Shown here one piece after another: positions 16,601 through 24,820 of a stretch of DNA of 30,641 nucleotides (its first letter is position 1; each line of letters begins with the position of its first letter). The DNA comes from Veillonella sp. (GTDB taxonomy: Bacteria > Bacillota_C > Negativicutes > Veillonellales > Veillonellaceae), in contig JAGZGB010000016.1 in NCBI GenBank assembly GCA_018367495.1, positions 1 to 30,641 on the forward strand. Reading direction: 5' to 3'. The notes under the pieces are model-generated. The model saw nothing but the letters and a program-made list of their open reading frames with translations, was not told the DNA's origin and made no database searches. The translations under genes and the position numbers were made by a program.

Positions 16601-16622
16601 GATGTCCTCCTGAAGATATTAA

Positions 16623-17498
16623 TTAAAATAATGCTTTCTCTTTATATTTAGGATTCATTGCTTGTTGTTTCAATTTTGCAATACGTTCCTCTGTTCGAGG
16701 ATGTGTACTAAAAAGATTGCTCAAGCTTTCACCAATACCAACCATAGGGTTGATGATAAACATATGGGCTGTTGCATTACTTGCATTTGGCAATGCACCA
16801 TGTTTTGAATAGTAGTCAATTTTTGCAAGGGCAGATGCCAAAGCTAAAGGATTGCGGCACATCTCTCCGCCCCCTTCATCAGCTAAGAACTCACGAGCCC
16901 GAGAGATACTCATTTGAATAAGACCTGCTGCGATAGGAGCAATAATTATGGCACCTATTAACTCTAACGGGTTAGAGCCTTCACGGTCATCTGAACGACC
17001 AAATATAGCTGAGAATTGAAGCACATAGGCAATCATAGAAATTGCGCCTGCCATCATGGCAGCAATAGTACTGATCAATGTATCACGATGCTTAACATGG
17101 GTTAATTCATGTCCTAGAACACCTTCTAGCTCGTCATCTGTTAATAGTCGTTGAATACCTTCTGTAACAGCAACTGCTGCATGACTCGGATTTCTGCCTG
17201 TTGCAAATGCATTAGGTACATCACTTGGAATGATATACACTTTTGGCATTGGTAACTTACCATTCTTAGCCAAACGTTCTACCATACCATATAATTTTGG
17301 GTTAGATTGTGCAGTAACTTGTTGTGCATCATATTGTGCTAAAACGATTTTGTCGCTATACCAATAGGACATAAAATTCATGCCCATGGATATAACGAAC
17401 ATAATCATCATACCATTTCTACCGCCAATCATATCACCTAAGACCACTAAAATGGCCGTCAAAGTCGCTAATAAAAGCGTTGTTTTTATATTGTTCAT
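16623..17498 (-). CDS. htpX: M48 family membrane zinc protease HtpX
   Basis: 291 aa. Two N-terminal membrane segments come first (about residues 8-28 and 30-48), then the M48 domain with the zinc motif HELTH (H130, E131, H134) in GVLGHELTHVKHRD, the third ligand E203 in SRAREFLADE, and NPSHAAVAVTEG. Two more hydrophobic segments lie between. HtpX degrades misfolded membrane proteins. ATG at 17498 with GGAGG 5 bases before is preferred to a TTG at 17510. An extended -10 and an inverted repeat just upstream suggest its own control. Confidence 0.94.
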   Translation of the reverse strand: MNNIKTTLLLATLTAILVVLGDMIGGRNGMMIMFVISMGMNFMSYWYSDKIVLAQYDAQQVTAQSNPKLYGMVERLAKNGKLPMPKVYIIPSDVPNAFATGRNPSHAAVAVTEGIQRLLTDDELEGVLGHELTHVKHRDTLISTIAAMMAGAISMIAYVLQFSAIFGRSDDREGSNPLELIGAIIIAPIAAGLIQMSISRAREFLADEGGGEMCRNPLALASALAKIDYYSKHGALPNASNATAHMFIINPMVGIGESLSNLFSTHPRTEERIAKLKQQAMNPKYKEKALF

Positions 17499-17508
17499 AG
17501 TTTCCTCC

Positions 17509-17549
17509 AATTATAGTTATAGACTATGCCTAATACTATAATTATACCA
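17509..17549 (-). promoter_or_regulatory. Candidate htpX promoter with inverted repeat
   Basis: On the minus strand an extended -10, TGGTATAAT, lies at 17549-17541. An inverted repeat, AATTATAG (17509-17516) with CTATAATT (17536-17543), overlaps it and reaches to the RBS, where a repressor would sit. No clear -35 was found. Confidence 0.4.
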
Positions 17550-17553
17550 CAAA

Positions 17554-18468
17554 CTAAATAATTGATGCTCCTTTACTATCGGCTTCTAAGCAATATGTTC
17601 TATTTTCAATTCCATTAGATGTAAATACAGCACCCATAGCATCTGCTACAGCTTGTACGTGGGCTTTATCTACATAGGCGATTAAAGTAGAACCAGATCC
17701 ACTGATAGTAGCGCCATAGGCTCCAGTAGCTTTGGCGGCCTCAAAGGCTGCATCACAATGAGGTATTAATGTTTTGCGATACGGAACATGTAAATTATCA
17801 TCCAATGCAACAGATAAATTACTTAATTGATGTGTAATTAAACTTGTTACAAATAAAGATGCATGACTCACATTTTGGACTGCTTCTTTAAATGGTACAT
17901 GATTAGGTAAAACAGAACGAGCATATTCTGTTGAAACCATAACTTCAGGTACTACTACAGCAAAATGCAATTCCGATGGAACAGAGATGACTGTATTCAG
18001 TACTTTTGTTTTTAAACCCGTAGCACAGCATAAATTACCAAAAATAGCGGGTGCTACATTGTCAGGATGTCCTTCCATACGGTTTGCAATAACCAACAAT
18101 TCTTCTTTAGTAAGGGGCTGTTTAACTAATGCATTGGCTAATAAAAGACCACCTACAATAGCTGTACTACTACTACCAAGTCCACGAGATGGTGGAATTA
18201 AAGTTTCTGAAGTAATGTGTCCGTATTGAATAGGCTCTTGTGCTGTAGCAAAAACTTGATCCATGGCAAATCCAATAAGATTCTTTTTAGGATCTTCAGC
18301 ACGTAAAATGTCTGCACCAAAACCTTCAAAAGTATAGGTGTATTCTGTAGCTTTTACATCAGGTGTAAAGCTAAAAATGTTGTATAGATTGAGTGCCAAA
18401 CCTAAGCAATCAAAACCAGGTCCACAGTTAGCACTAGTGGCTGGTACTTGTACGCGAATAGTATTCAT
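17554..18468 (-). CDS. thrB: Homoserine kinase
   Basis: 304 aa GHMP kinase. It opens VQVPATSANCGPGFDCLGLAL, a pattern diagnostic for homoserine kinase, has the phosphate loop PPSRGLGSSSTAIVGG from residue 92, NRMEGHPDNVAPAIFGN, and the C-terminal GATISGSGSTLIAYVD. It makes O-phosphohomoserine, the substrate of threonine synthase, from homoserine produced by Hom. Its start lies 3 bases after the hom stop. Threonine synthase (thrC) is not seen in the window. Confidence 0.95.
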   Translation of the reverse strand: MNTIRVQVPATSANCGPGFDCLGLALNLYNIFSFTPDVKATEYTYTFEGFGADILRAEDPKKNLIGFAMDQVFATAQEPIQYGHITSETLIPPSRGLGSSSTAIVGGLLLANALVKQPLTKEELLVIANRMEGHPDNVAPAIFGNLCCATGLKTKVLNTVISVPSELHFAVVVPEVMVSTEYARSVLPNHVPFKEAVQNVSHASLFVTSLITHQLSNLSVALDDNLHVPYRKTLIPHCDAAFEAAKATGAYGATISGSGSTLIAYVDKAHVQAVADAMGAVFTSNGIENRTYCLEADSKGASII

Positions 18469-18471
18469 AGT

Positions 18472-19761
18472 TTATGCTTCCATTATACGAATGATACTAT
18501 TAACAGCCTTAACAGAACGCAAGCTGTTAAAGGAATCGATAAGATTTAAAATATAAGATCTAGGGCATTTAGAAGTAACAATTGCAAGAACAGCTGTTTC
18601 CGGATCCATATTTCGTTGAACGATGGATAAAACAGAAATCTTTTGCTCTGCCAATTTAGCAGAAATTTTGGCTAATACACCTGTTTTATTATCTACTTCT
18701 AAACGCAAATAGTAGCTAGATTGGATTTTACCAGGAGAATAGATATTTTTTTGATCATAATAGAATGGTTTCAATCGACCAGTTTCGTTGTACGAAACAT
18801 TTTTAGCTACTTCCATGATATCGGACACTACAGAGCTACCTGTAGGCAAGCTACCTGCACCACGACCATATAACATGACATCATCAATACCATTACCTTT
18901 AACATAAATAGCATTATAAGAGCCACGAACAGATGCTAAAGGATGTGTTGTAGGAATAAATGCAGGGTATACGTTTAAAGATAAGCCTTGGCTAGTTTCT
19001 TTAGCAATACCTAATAACTTAATATTGTAGCCAAACTCCTTACCGAATTTTATATCTTCTGTATCTATGCTCGTAATACCTTCTACAGATACGTCTTCAA
19101 AGAAGATACGACGATTAAAACTAATAGACGCTAGGATAGCTAATTTACGTGCTGCATCTAGACCTTCAACATCAGCTGTAGGATCCGCCTCTACATAGCC
19201 AAGATCTTGAGCTTCTTTTAATACATCTTGATAACTAAGACCTTCTTCAGACATTTTCGTTAAAATAAAGTTTGTTGTACCATTCATAATACCAATGAGT
19301 TCAGTAATACGGTTACCTGCTAAGGACTCGTATAATGTACGAATGATTGGAATACCACCTAATACAGATGCTTCAAAGCGTAAATCTACGCCGTTTTTAC
19401 TAGCTAAGTCTAATAAATATGGACCAGATTCTGCTAATAAGTCTTTATTTGCAGTTACAACATTTTTCTTAGCCTTTAACGCACCTTCTACACAATCTTT
19501 AGCAAAAGTTGTGCCACCCATTAATTCTACAACCATTTGAATGGAATCATCTTTTAATACTTTATCAATATCAGTTACATATTGAGCTGTTTCAGGCAAT
19601 GTAATATGGCTATATTTATTAGGATTACGTACAAAAATCTTAGAAATCTCAACATTAACACCTGTACGATTTCTAATTAAATCAGCATTGTCTTGTAACA
19701 AATTAAATGTACCTTGTGCAACAGTACCAAAACCTAATAACGCAATTTTTATAGTGGTCAT
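18472..19761 (-). CDS. hom: Homoserine dehydrogenase with ACT domain
   Basis: 429 aa. An N-terminal Rossmann domain (IALLGFGTVAQGTFNLL) is followed by the catalytic domain with TANKDLLAESG, FEASVLGGIPIIRTL, GIMNGTTNFILTKM and AQDLGYVEADPTADVEGLDAARK, including the expected lysine and acidic residues. A C-terminal ACT domain (about residues 350-429, LRLEVDNKTGVLAKISAKLAE) suggests feedback control by threonine. It reduces aspartate semialdehyde to homoserine. Aspartokinase is not fused here. It follows the ACT-domain gene by 24 bases. Confidence 0.95.
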   Translation of the reverse strand: MTTIKIALLGFGTVAQGTFNLLQDNADLIRNRTGVNVEISKIFVRNPNKYSHITLPETAQYVTDIDKVLKDDSIQMVVELMGGTTFAKDCVEGALKAKKNVVTANKDLLAESGPYLLDLASKNGVDLRFEASVLGGIPIIRTLYESLAGNRITELIGIMNGTTNFILTKMSEEGLSYQDVLKEAQDLGYVEADPTADVEGLDAARKLAILASISFNRRIFFEDVSVEGITSIDTEDIKFGKEFGYNIKLLGIAKETSQGLSLNVYPAFIPTTHPLASVRGSYNAIYVKGNGIDDVMLYGRGAGSLPTGSSVVSDIMEVAKNVSYNETGRLKPFYYDQKNIYSPGKIQSSYYLRLEVDNKTGVLAKISAKLAEQKISVLSIVQRNMDPETAVLAIVTSKCPRSYILNLIDSFNSLRSVKAVNSIIRIMEA

Positions 19762-19785
19762 AATTGTCCTACTCTCTTAATTAGC

Positions 19786-20235
19786 CTATGCTTGGCCTAA
19801 AATTTCTACTTTAATAATGCCCTTCATGGAGCGAATATCCAATAATAAATCTTCCAATGAACCTTGTAGATCTTTTGTTTCAAATGAAATACTACTATTG
19901 GCAATACCTTGTAAAGGAATATCTTGATTGATTGTTAAAATACTACCATTACGTTCTGCAATTGCTTTGAGCACGCTAGATAACATACCTGACTCATTAG
20001 ACATGGAAACATAAATACTAACTATTTTGCCTTGAGCAATTTCAAAAAAAGGGAATACATAATCTTTGTACTTATAATACGCAGAACGACTTAAATCCAT
20101 TTTTTCCACTGCTTCATTAATAGTTTTAACTTCACCTAATTTTAAAATTTCTTTTACCTTAATTGTCTTTTTTATAGCTTCAGGTAAAATATCCTCTTGT
20201 ACCAGATAAAACTTATCTTTTTTTTGTTTAGTCAT
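19786..20235 (-). CDS. ACT domain-containing protein (UPF0735, PheB-like)
   Basis: 149 aa from the ATG at 20235. The N-terminal half (KFYLVQEDILPEAIKKTIKV then EAVEKMDLSRSAYYKYKDYV) resembles a small DNA-binding helix-turn-helix-like unit, followed by VFPFFE and a C-terminal ACT domain (IVSIYVSMSNESGMLSSVLKA). This is the UPF0735 pattern. Such genes often stand before hom-thrB in Firmicutes, so an amino-acid-sensing regulator of threonine synthesis is a reasonable inference, not proven. A GTG at 20244 is an alternative start but is only one base from GGGAG. It follows the membrane protein gene by 15 bases. Confidence 0.86.
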   Translation of the reverse strand: MTKQKKDKFYLVQEDILPEAIKKTIKVKEILKLGEVKTINEAVEKMDLSRSAYYKYKDYVFPFFEIAQGKIVSIYVSMSNESGMLSSVLKAIAERNGSILTINQDIPLQGIANSSISFETKDLQGSLEDLLLDIRSMKGIIKVEILGQA

Positions 20236-20250
20236 AGAACACACACTCCC

Positions 20251-21243
20251 TTATTGTTCTTTTGAAGTTTCTTGGGCCACAAATTGGCGCCCATATAAGG
20301 TTAACACTGCATACATACCGATAAAAAATGGCAAATATTCTGCTATAACACGCCACGCTACAGCTACAAGCCCAACAGTTCCATTAGGTACAAAGGTACT
20401 AAACAATACCACAAATAGTCCTTCTGCAATCCCTGTTCCCCCTGGTGTTGGTGCAAAATATAAAATTAAATTTAATAAAATCATTCTATCTAATATATCA
20501 ATGATAGCGATATCTGATGTAAAAGCATACATTAATGCTGGTGCAATACAATATAAGCATAATAAACTTGAACCAGATTCAATAAATACTATCAAAGACT
20601 GAATTGGTTGTTTATATAATAAACCTAAACCTTGATTCAATGTTTCTAACTTAGAGAGCCAATCTCTTGTTTTATGTGCTTTAAACCGTTGTGCTAAATT
20701 ATATACAAATTGACGCATATATTTAGTCTGTAAAATATATGTACCTAAAAGCGTTGCAATAACGGCTAATACAGCAAAAATTAATAGCATATCTCGTGAA
20801 ATATACGGAATCTCAATAGCATCTCGTAAAAAGACAAAAGGTAGCATGATAACAAGAAACATAATAGAAAAAACGGTGCGTATTAACACGATAGGTGTGC
20901 CTCTAGACATAGGAACGCCATAACTCCGTAATACTAATACTTGTGCAACTGCCCCTCCACTTGCACCTGGGGTTAACATAGCCATAAAATAATTACTAAA
21001 GATTACGCGAAGTACAGCCTTGATAGATAACTTGTAACCTCCAATTTTTACAAGTCTTTGTAACCGTAGTCCATCAAAATACATACCTGCTGCTAAAGCA
21101 CCTACAGCTAGCAATAAAGAAATATAATTAAATGATGAAATCGTTTTTAATGCATCTAAATCAATAGTGTAGTAAATGATACCAATTGACACAGCCAATA
21201 GTAAGAGAAACATAAAAATGCCTCTCTTCATCATTTTACTCAT
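20251..21243 (-). CDS. Lysylphosphatidylglycerol synthase TM-region family membrane protein (UPF0104)
   Basis: 330 aa with about eight hydrophobic segments and basic loops. Family motifs are TPGASGGAVAQVLVLRSYGV, where substrate-binding residues lie in related flippases, SRGTPIVLIRTVFS, and FAPTPGGTGIAEGLFVVL near the end. The family is the membrane half of MprF and also stand-alone proteins proposed to flip lipids. No lysyltransferase domain is fused. Its start overlaps the deacetylase gene by 4 bases (ATGA), so they are probably used together. The substrate lipid is unknown. Confidence 0.87.
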   Translation of the reverse strand: MSKMMKRGIFMFLLLLAVSIGIIYYTIDLDALKTISSFNYISLLLAVGALAAGMYFDGLRLQRLVKIGGYKLSIKAVLRVIFSNYFMAMLTPGASGGAVAQVLVLRSYGVPMSRGTPIVLIRTVFSIMFLVIMLPFVFLRDAIEIPYISRDMLLIFAVLAVIATLLGTYILQTKYMRQFVYNLAQRFKAHKTRDWLSKLETLNQGLGLLYKQPIQSLIVFIESGSSLLCLYCIAPALMYAFTSDIAIIDILDRMILLNLILYFAPTPGGTGIAEGLFVVLFSTFVPNGTVGLVAVAWRVIAEYLPFFIGMYAVLTLYGRQFVAQETSKEQ

Positions 21244-22094
21244 ATCAAGTCTCCATAATTAATTAGCTCAATATTATGTTGTCTAATATACAAATGTGTA
21301 TGGTTTGAACAAATCGCTTGTAATTCATCCTCCCAATGATAACCCCATTTATATTGATTTCCAAGAATTGTATTATTCAAACCTGGATGAATCATTAATT
21401 CATGGACACCAGATTTTTTGGATACGGATTTTAAAATCCCCATTAAAGTTTTCTGGTTAATGTTTCCCCCATTTACCATACCCCAAAAATATTGTGTGGA
21501 ATACATTCCATTATCTCGTACTGTAGGTCTTGCCTTTGCAGCTACAGTTGATAAACCAACCTTGCCTAGTAATCGCACTGGGGAATACATATAATTGACA
21601 AATAAAGAGGATTCATCTGGAATACGTATTGCATTAATACCATAGTGTTTCGCTTGCTCAATGACGATTGGTAATACCGTTGGTAATACATGCATATGTT
21701 GATGACCATCAATATGCGTTACGTGCAAACCGTACTCCATGATCCGTTCCATTTGAGCGTGAATTTCTTTGCGCAATTCACTATAGTTAATCTTTCCAGT
21801 ATAAATTCGTTTCATAAAATCGATATATGTTTCTGGAAAGACGCCTTCAGATGTGAGTAACGAAGGTACTTCAGATGGATTACATACCGGTTTTAGCCCA
21901 CCTACTAAGGCGATATGAATACCAATGCCCAACTTAGGGTTATTTTTTGCCATACTTATAGCTTCTGCAAAAGCTTCGCCTCCCGCTAATAGAGAGGTGC
22001 TCGTAATGATACCTGTACGATGACCATCAATGACAGCAGCATTAACTGCACTATGAAGACCAAAATCGTCGGCATTTATTATTAATTTGGACAT
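21240..22094 (-). CDS. ChbG/HpnK (YdjC) family carbohydrate deacetylase
   Basis: 284 aa from the ATG at 22094 (MSKLIINADDFGLHSAVN). Metal-site motifs are NADDFG near residues 7-12, GIHIAL, and HIDGHQHMHVLP, with HPG near the C-terminus. ChbG removes an acetyl group from chitobiose or its phosphate; HpnK acts in hopanoid synthesis. The pairing with an LPG-flippase-like protein is more like HpnK or other lipid-sugar contexts, so a glycolipid or envelope sugar substrate is possible. AAGGAAG lies 6 bases before the chosen ATG; the in-frame ATG at 22112 sits right after the T-run of a hairpin and lacks an RBS. Confidence 0.85.
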   Translation of the reverse strand: MSKLIINADDFGLHSAVNAAVIDGHRTGIITSTSLLAGGEAFAEAISMAKNNPKLGIGIHIALVGGLKPVCNPSEVPSLLTSEGVFPETYIDFMKRIYTGKINYSELRKEIHAQMERIMEYGLHVTHIDGHQHMHVLPTVLPIVIEQAKHYGINAIRIPDESSLFVNYMYSPVRLLGKVGLSTVAAKARPTVRDNGMYSTQYFWGMVNGGNINQKTLMGILKSVSKKSGVHELMIHPGLNNTILGNQYKWGYHWEDELQAICSNHTHLYIRQHNIELINYGDLI

Positions 22095-22113
22095 AGTTTT
22101 CTTCCTTTTCATT

Positions 22114-22139
22114 AAAAAAGGGGAGAACTTTGTTCTCCC
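22114..22139 (-). terminator. Hairpin with T-run in the leader of the chbG-like gene
   Basis: On the minus strand GGGAGAAC (22139-22132), loop AAA, GTTCTCCC (22128-22121), then C and six T (22119-22114). It fits an intrinsic terminator and lies between a candidate promoter (22156-22185) and the RBS, so it may act as an attenuator as well as, or instead of, ending the transcript from upstream. Confidence 0.8.
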
Positions 22140-22155
22140 ACAAAGGATATATGTT

Positions 22156-22185
22156 ATTGTACCAAATACAGAACTATAAAATCAA
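22156..22185 (-). promoter_or_regulatory. Candidate promoter for the chbG-like run
   Basis: TTGATT (22185-22180), an 18-base spacer, then TACAAT (22161-22156) on the minus strand; start of RNA expected near 22149. A leader of about 55 bases would contain the hairpin at 22114-22139. Motif-based only. Confidence 0.45.
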
Positions 22186-22188
22186 TAC

Positions 22189-22223
22189 AAAAGTCCTCTA
22201 CTTGTATACTAGTAGAGGACTTT
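22189..22223 (-). terminator. 13-bp perfect hairpin after the SpoU-type gene
   Basis: AAAGTCCTCTACT (22190-22202) pairs perfectly with AGTAGAGGACTTT (22211-22223) around an 8-base loop. On the minus strand the stem ends in four T. It is likely the terminator of the ABC-SpoU transcript. The core CCTCTACT/AGTAGAGG also occurs in the hairpin at 27874-27907. Confidence 0.65.
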
Positions 22224-22278
22224 CGATATACTTATAAATTTTATCATAAATATGTAATGATAATCTTAGGCATTTTGA

Positions 22279-23073
22279 TTAGCTCATCAATTGTTCTTGT
22301 GCCTTATACATACATAGAGCCGCTGCCACACTCACATTTAAGGATTCTATATCCCCATACATAGGAATCATAATACGATGCTTACAGAGGTCCATAACTT
22401 CAGATGTAACACCATTGCCTTCATTTCCCAAAATCAACATACAGCGTTTGTCATACGTAATAGTATGATAAGGTTTTGAATTATCTAAAGCTGTTACATA
22501 GGTAGTCATATTAGATTCTGCAATAAGATCATTAAGCATAGATAATGTTACATCCTCATAGACTGGTATTTTATGTAATGCACTCATCGTACTACGTACA
22601 GTCTTATCATTAAAGGGATCTACTGTACCTTTCATTAACAATATACCCTTCACACCTGCCGCTACAGCTGTACGTATAATCGTACCTAGGTTGCCCGGAT
22701 CTTGTACACCATCTAATGTAATATATACGCCATCTTCAATAGAGATGGATTCTATTGTATGTTTTGGTTTAGATACTATAGCAACGATACCTTGTCCATT
22801 TACGGTATTATCAATTTTATCAAATACGGGATCTTGAGCAATATAAGTAGGTATCGATTGCATCGACTCTAAGGATAATAATGCGTCTATATTTTTATCT
22901 TTACATTTAGATTCACGTATAACAATTGCTTTTATTACTCCCATAGTTGAAATATCGCGAATGGAACGAATCCCTTCTACAATGTATTCACCATATTTAC
23001 TACGATTTTTGCGTTGTCCTAGAGAAACTATACGCTTAATAGTCTTATTATCTTTAGATTGGATAAATTCCAT
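22279..23073 (-). CDS. TrmH/SpoU family RNA 2'-O-methyltransferase (YsgA/RlmB-like)
   Basis: 264 aa from the ATG at 23073 (MEFIQSKDNKTIKRIVSLGQ). An N-terminal substrate-binding domain (YGEYIVEGIRSI) precedes the SPOUT domain: DGVQDPGNLGTIIRTAVAAG (motif 1), LILGNEGNGV (motif 2) and IPMYGDIESLNVSVAAALCMY (motif 3), where the knot binds SAM. It methylates a ribose on rRNA or tRNA; the exact position cannot be told. GGGAG lies 5 bases before the ATG; a GTG at 23085 is less likely. It begins one base after the stop of the ABC gene upstream, so it is in that operon. Confidence 0.9.
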   Translation of the reverse strand: MEFIQSKDNKTIKRIVSLGQRKNRSKYGEYIVEGIRSIRDISTMGVIKAIVIRESKCKDKNIDALLSLESMQSIPTYIAQDPVFDKIDNTVNGQGIVAIVSKPKHTIESISIEDGVYITLDGVQDPGNLGTIIRTAVAAGVKGILLMKGTVDPFNDKTVRSTMSALHKIPVYEDVTLSMLNDLIAESNMTTYVTALDNSKPYHTITYDKRCMLILGNEGNGVTSEVMDLCKHRIMIPMYGDIESLNVSVAAALCMYKAQEQLMS

Positions 23074-23074
23074 G

Positions 23075-24820
23075 CTAACTCCCACTTTTTTGACGAACCC
23101 ATAGATTATAAAAGGCGCCCTTTAGGTCAATTAATTCTTTGAAAGAACCTTTTTCTTTTATTTTACCATATTCAATATACACAATTTCATTGGCGTCTTG
23201 TACGGTGGATAACCGATGAGCAATGCTTACGATTGTTTTACTACCACGGATATGTTCAATACTGGCTTGTATTTGTTTTTCTGTATGGCTATCAATATTC
23301 GCAGTTGCTTCATCTAATAAAAGAATAGGCGTATTTCTTATTAATGTACGTCCAAAGGCTAGTAATTGCTTTTGTCCATCAGATAATAGAGACCCTAAGT
23401 ATCCTACAGGTGTATTGTAACCTTCAGGTAATTGTTCAATCATGGCATCTAAATTAACTTGTTTTGCAGCTTTTACCATTTCATCATGAGCTATAGAGGT
23501 ATCAAAAAGTGTGAGATTATCTTTAATAGAACCTTTAAATAGGTAAGCCTGTTGGAATACATAGCCCATTAAGTGACGGAGTACAGAGCTATCATATTTT
23601 GCTATATCAATTCCATTAATATAGATAGCACCCTTTGTAGGTTTATAAATCCCCATTAATAAAGATAATAGTGTTGACTTACCACTTCCAGAGGGCCCTA
23701 CAATTCCAATAAATTCTCCATACGTAATATGTAACGTAAAGTCTTCTAATGCATAGATATCGTTGTTGTCATAGGAAAACCAAACATGTTCAAAATCGAT
23801 TGTTTCTACAGGAATTAATTCCTGTGGAACTTTATCAGCCATATTCCTATCTTTTTCTTTTAATAATGGAACTAGCCGTTCTGCACCAGCTAATGCACTT
23901 TGCAAGGAATTATATTTATCTGCAATTTCCTTTAATGGTTGAAAGAATCGATCCATATATTGAATGAAAGCGAATACTGTACCTGCATCAGCTACAGTAT
24001 CAATTAAATTTGTAGTAGTAAATATAACAATTAACGCTACGAAGAACAATCCATCAACGAGAGGTCTAAAAATAGAAAATGTGGTAACTTCAAAAAGACC
24101 AGCTTCTAAAAAACCTTTATTAACAGTTTCATATCTATCTTCTATAGCCTTTTCTCCACCATAGGACTTTACAATAACAATATAATTTAGTAGTTCTTTA
24201 ATACTCGCATTTGACGCTGCTACGGATCGTCTTACTTGACGAAAAGCCTTTCTAGAGAACTTTTGATATACCCAAATAATACCACCCATGATAGGCACTA
24301 AAATTGTCATAATAATGGCTAATGGTATATTAATAGCATACATAAAGGCTAATATACCAATGATCATTAATCCACTACTAGCTAAATTCAATAATACGTC
24401 TGTATATAAGGTGCGCAGTGATTCTACATCATTGGTAATTCGAGTCACCCAATTACCAATAGGCAATTTATAAAATTCATCATGTGGTTTATGTAGGATT
24501 TTTTGGAACACAATATGGCGAATATTATAAATAATCTTTTGCCCAAAACTTTTTAAAAAATAGTTTTCTATGAAAATAAAGAACACACTACCAATGATAG
24601 TAAGGCCATATAAAACAGCATAATATTCAATGACATGAATATCATTTGTGGCAAACCCTAGATCGATTACTTGTTTTGTAATATATGGTCTAAACAATAA
24701 TAGGATAAGATTTCCAGCTAGAGCGATTGTGGCGACTAATAGGATTCCTAAATAGGGTTTAATATATGCAGTTATATAGGAGAATAAAGCCCAATCGTTT
24801 CTTTCTTTATGCGTTTTCAT
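23075..24820 (-). CDS. ABC exporter half-transporter, permease-ATPase fusion (B subunit)
   Basis: 581 aa from the ATG at 24820, which has AAAGGAGAGG upstream. Six membrane segments occupy about residues 20-310. The ATPase has Walker A GPSGSGKST at 375-383, a Q-loop (YVFQQAYLF), the signature LLSDGQKQ at 478-485, which is changed from LSGGQ, Walker B ILLLDEATANID with catalytic E504, and switch H535 in IAHRLS. With its partner upstream, which has the opposite defects, this forms a heterodimeric exporter of the YheIH/BmrCD/TM287-288 kind. Substrates for such pairs include drugs, lipids and peptides; none can be named here. It overlaps its partner by 14 bases. Confidence 0.9.
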   Translation of the reverse strand: MKTHKERNDWALFSYITAYIKPYLGILLVATIALAGNLILLLFRPYITKQVIDLGFATNDIHVIEYYAVLYGLTIIGSVFFIFIENYFLKSFGQKIIYNIRHIVFQKILHKPHDEFYKLPIGNWVTRITNDVESLRTLYTDVLLNLASSGLMIIGILAFMYAINIPLAIIMTILVPIMGGIIWVYQKFSRKAFRQVRRSVAASNASIKELLNYIVIVKSYGGEKAIEDRYETVNKGFLEAGLFEVTTFSIFRPLVDGLFFVALIVIFTTTNLIDTVADAGTVFAFIQYMDRFFQPLKEIADKYNSLQSALAGAERLVPLLKEKDRNMADKVPQELIPVETIDFEHVWFSYDNNDIYALEDFTLHITYGEFIGIVGPSGSGKSTLLSLLMGIYKPTKGAIYINGIDIAKYDSSVLRHLMGYVFQQAYLFKGSIKDNLTLFDTSIAHDEMVKAAKQVNLDAMIEQLPEGYNTPVGYLGSLLSDGQKQLLAFGRTLIRNTPILLLDEATANIDSHTEKQIQASIEHIRGSKTIVSIAHRLSTVQDANEIVYIEYGKIKEKGSFKELIDLKGAFYNLWVRQKSGS

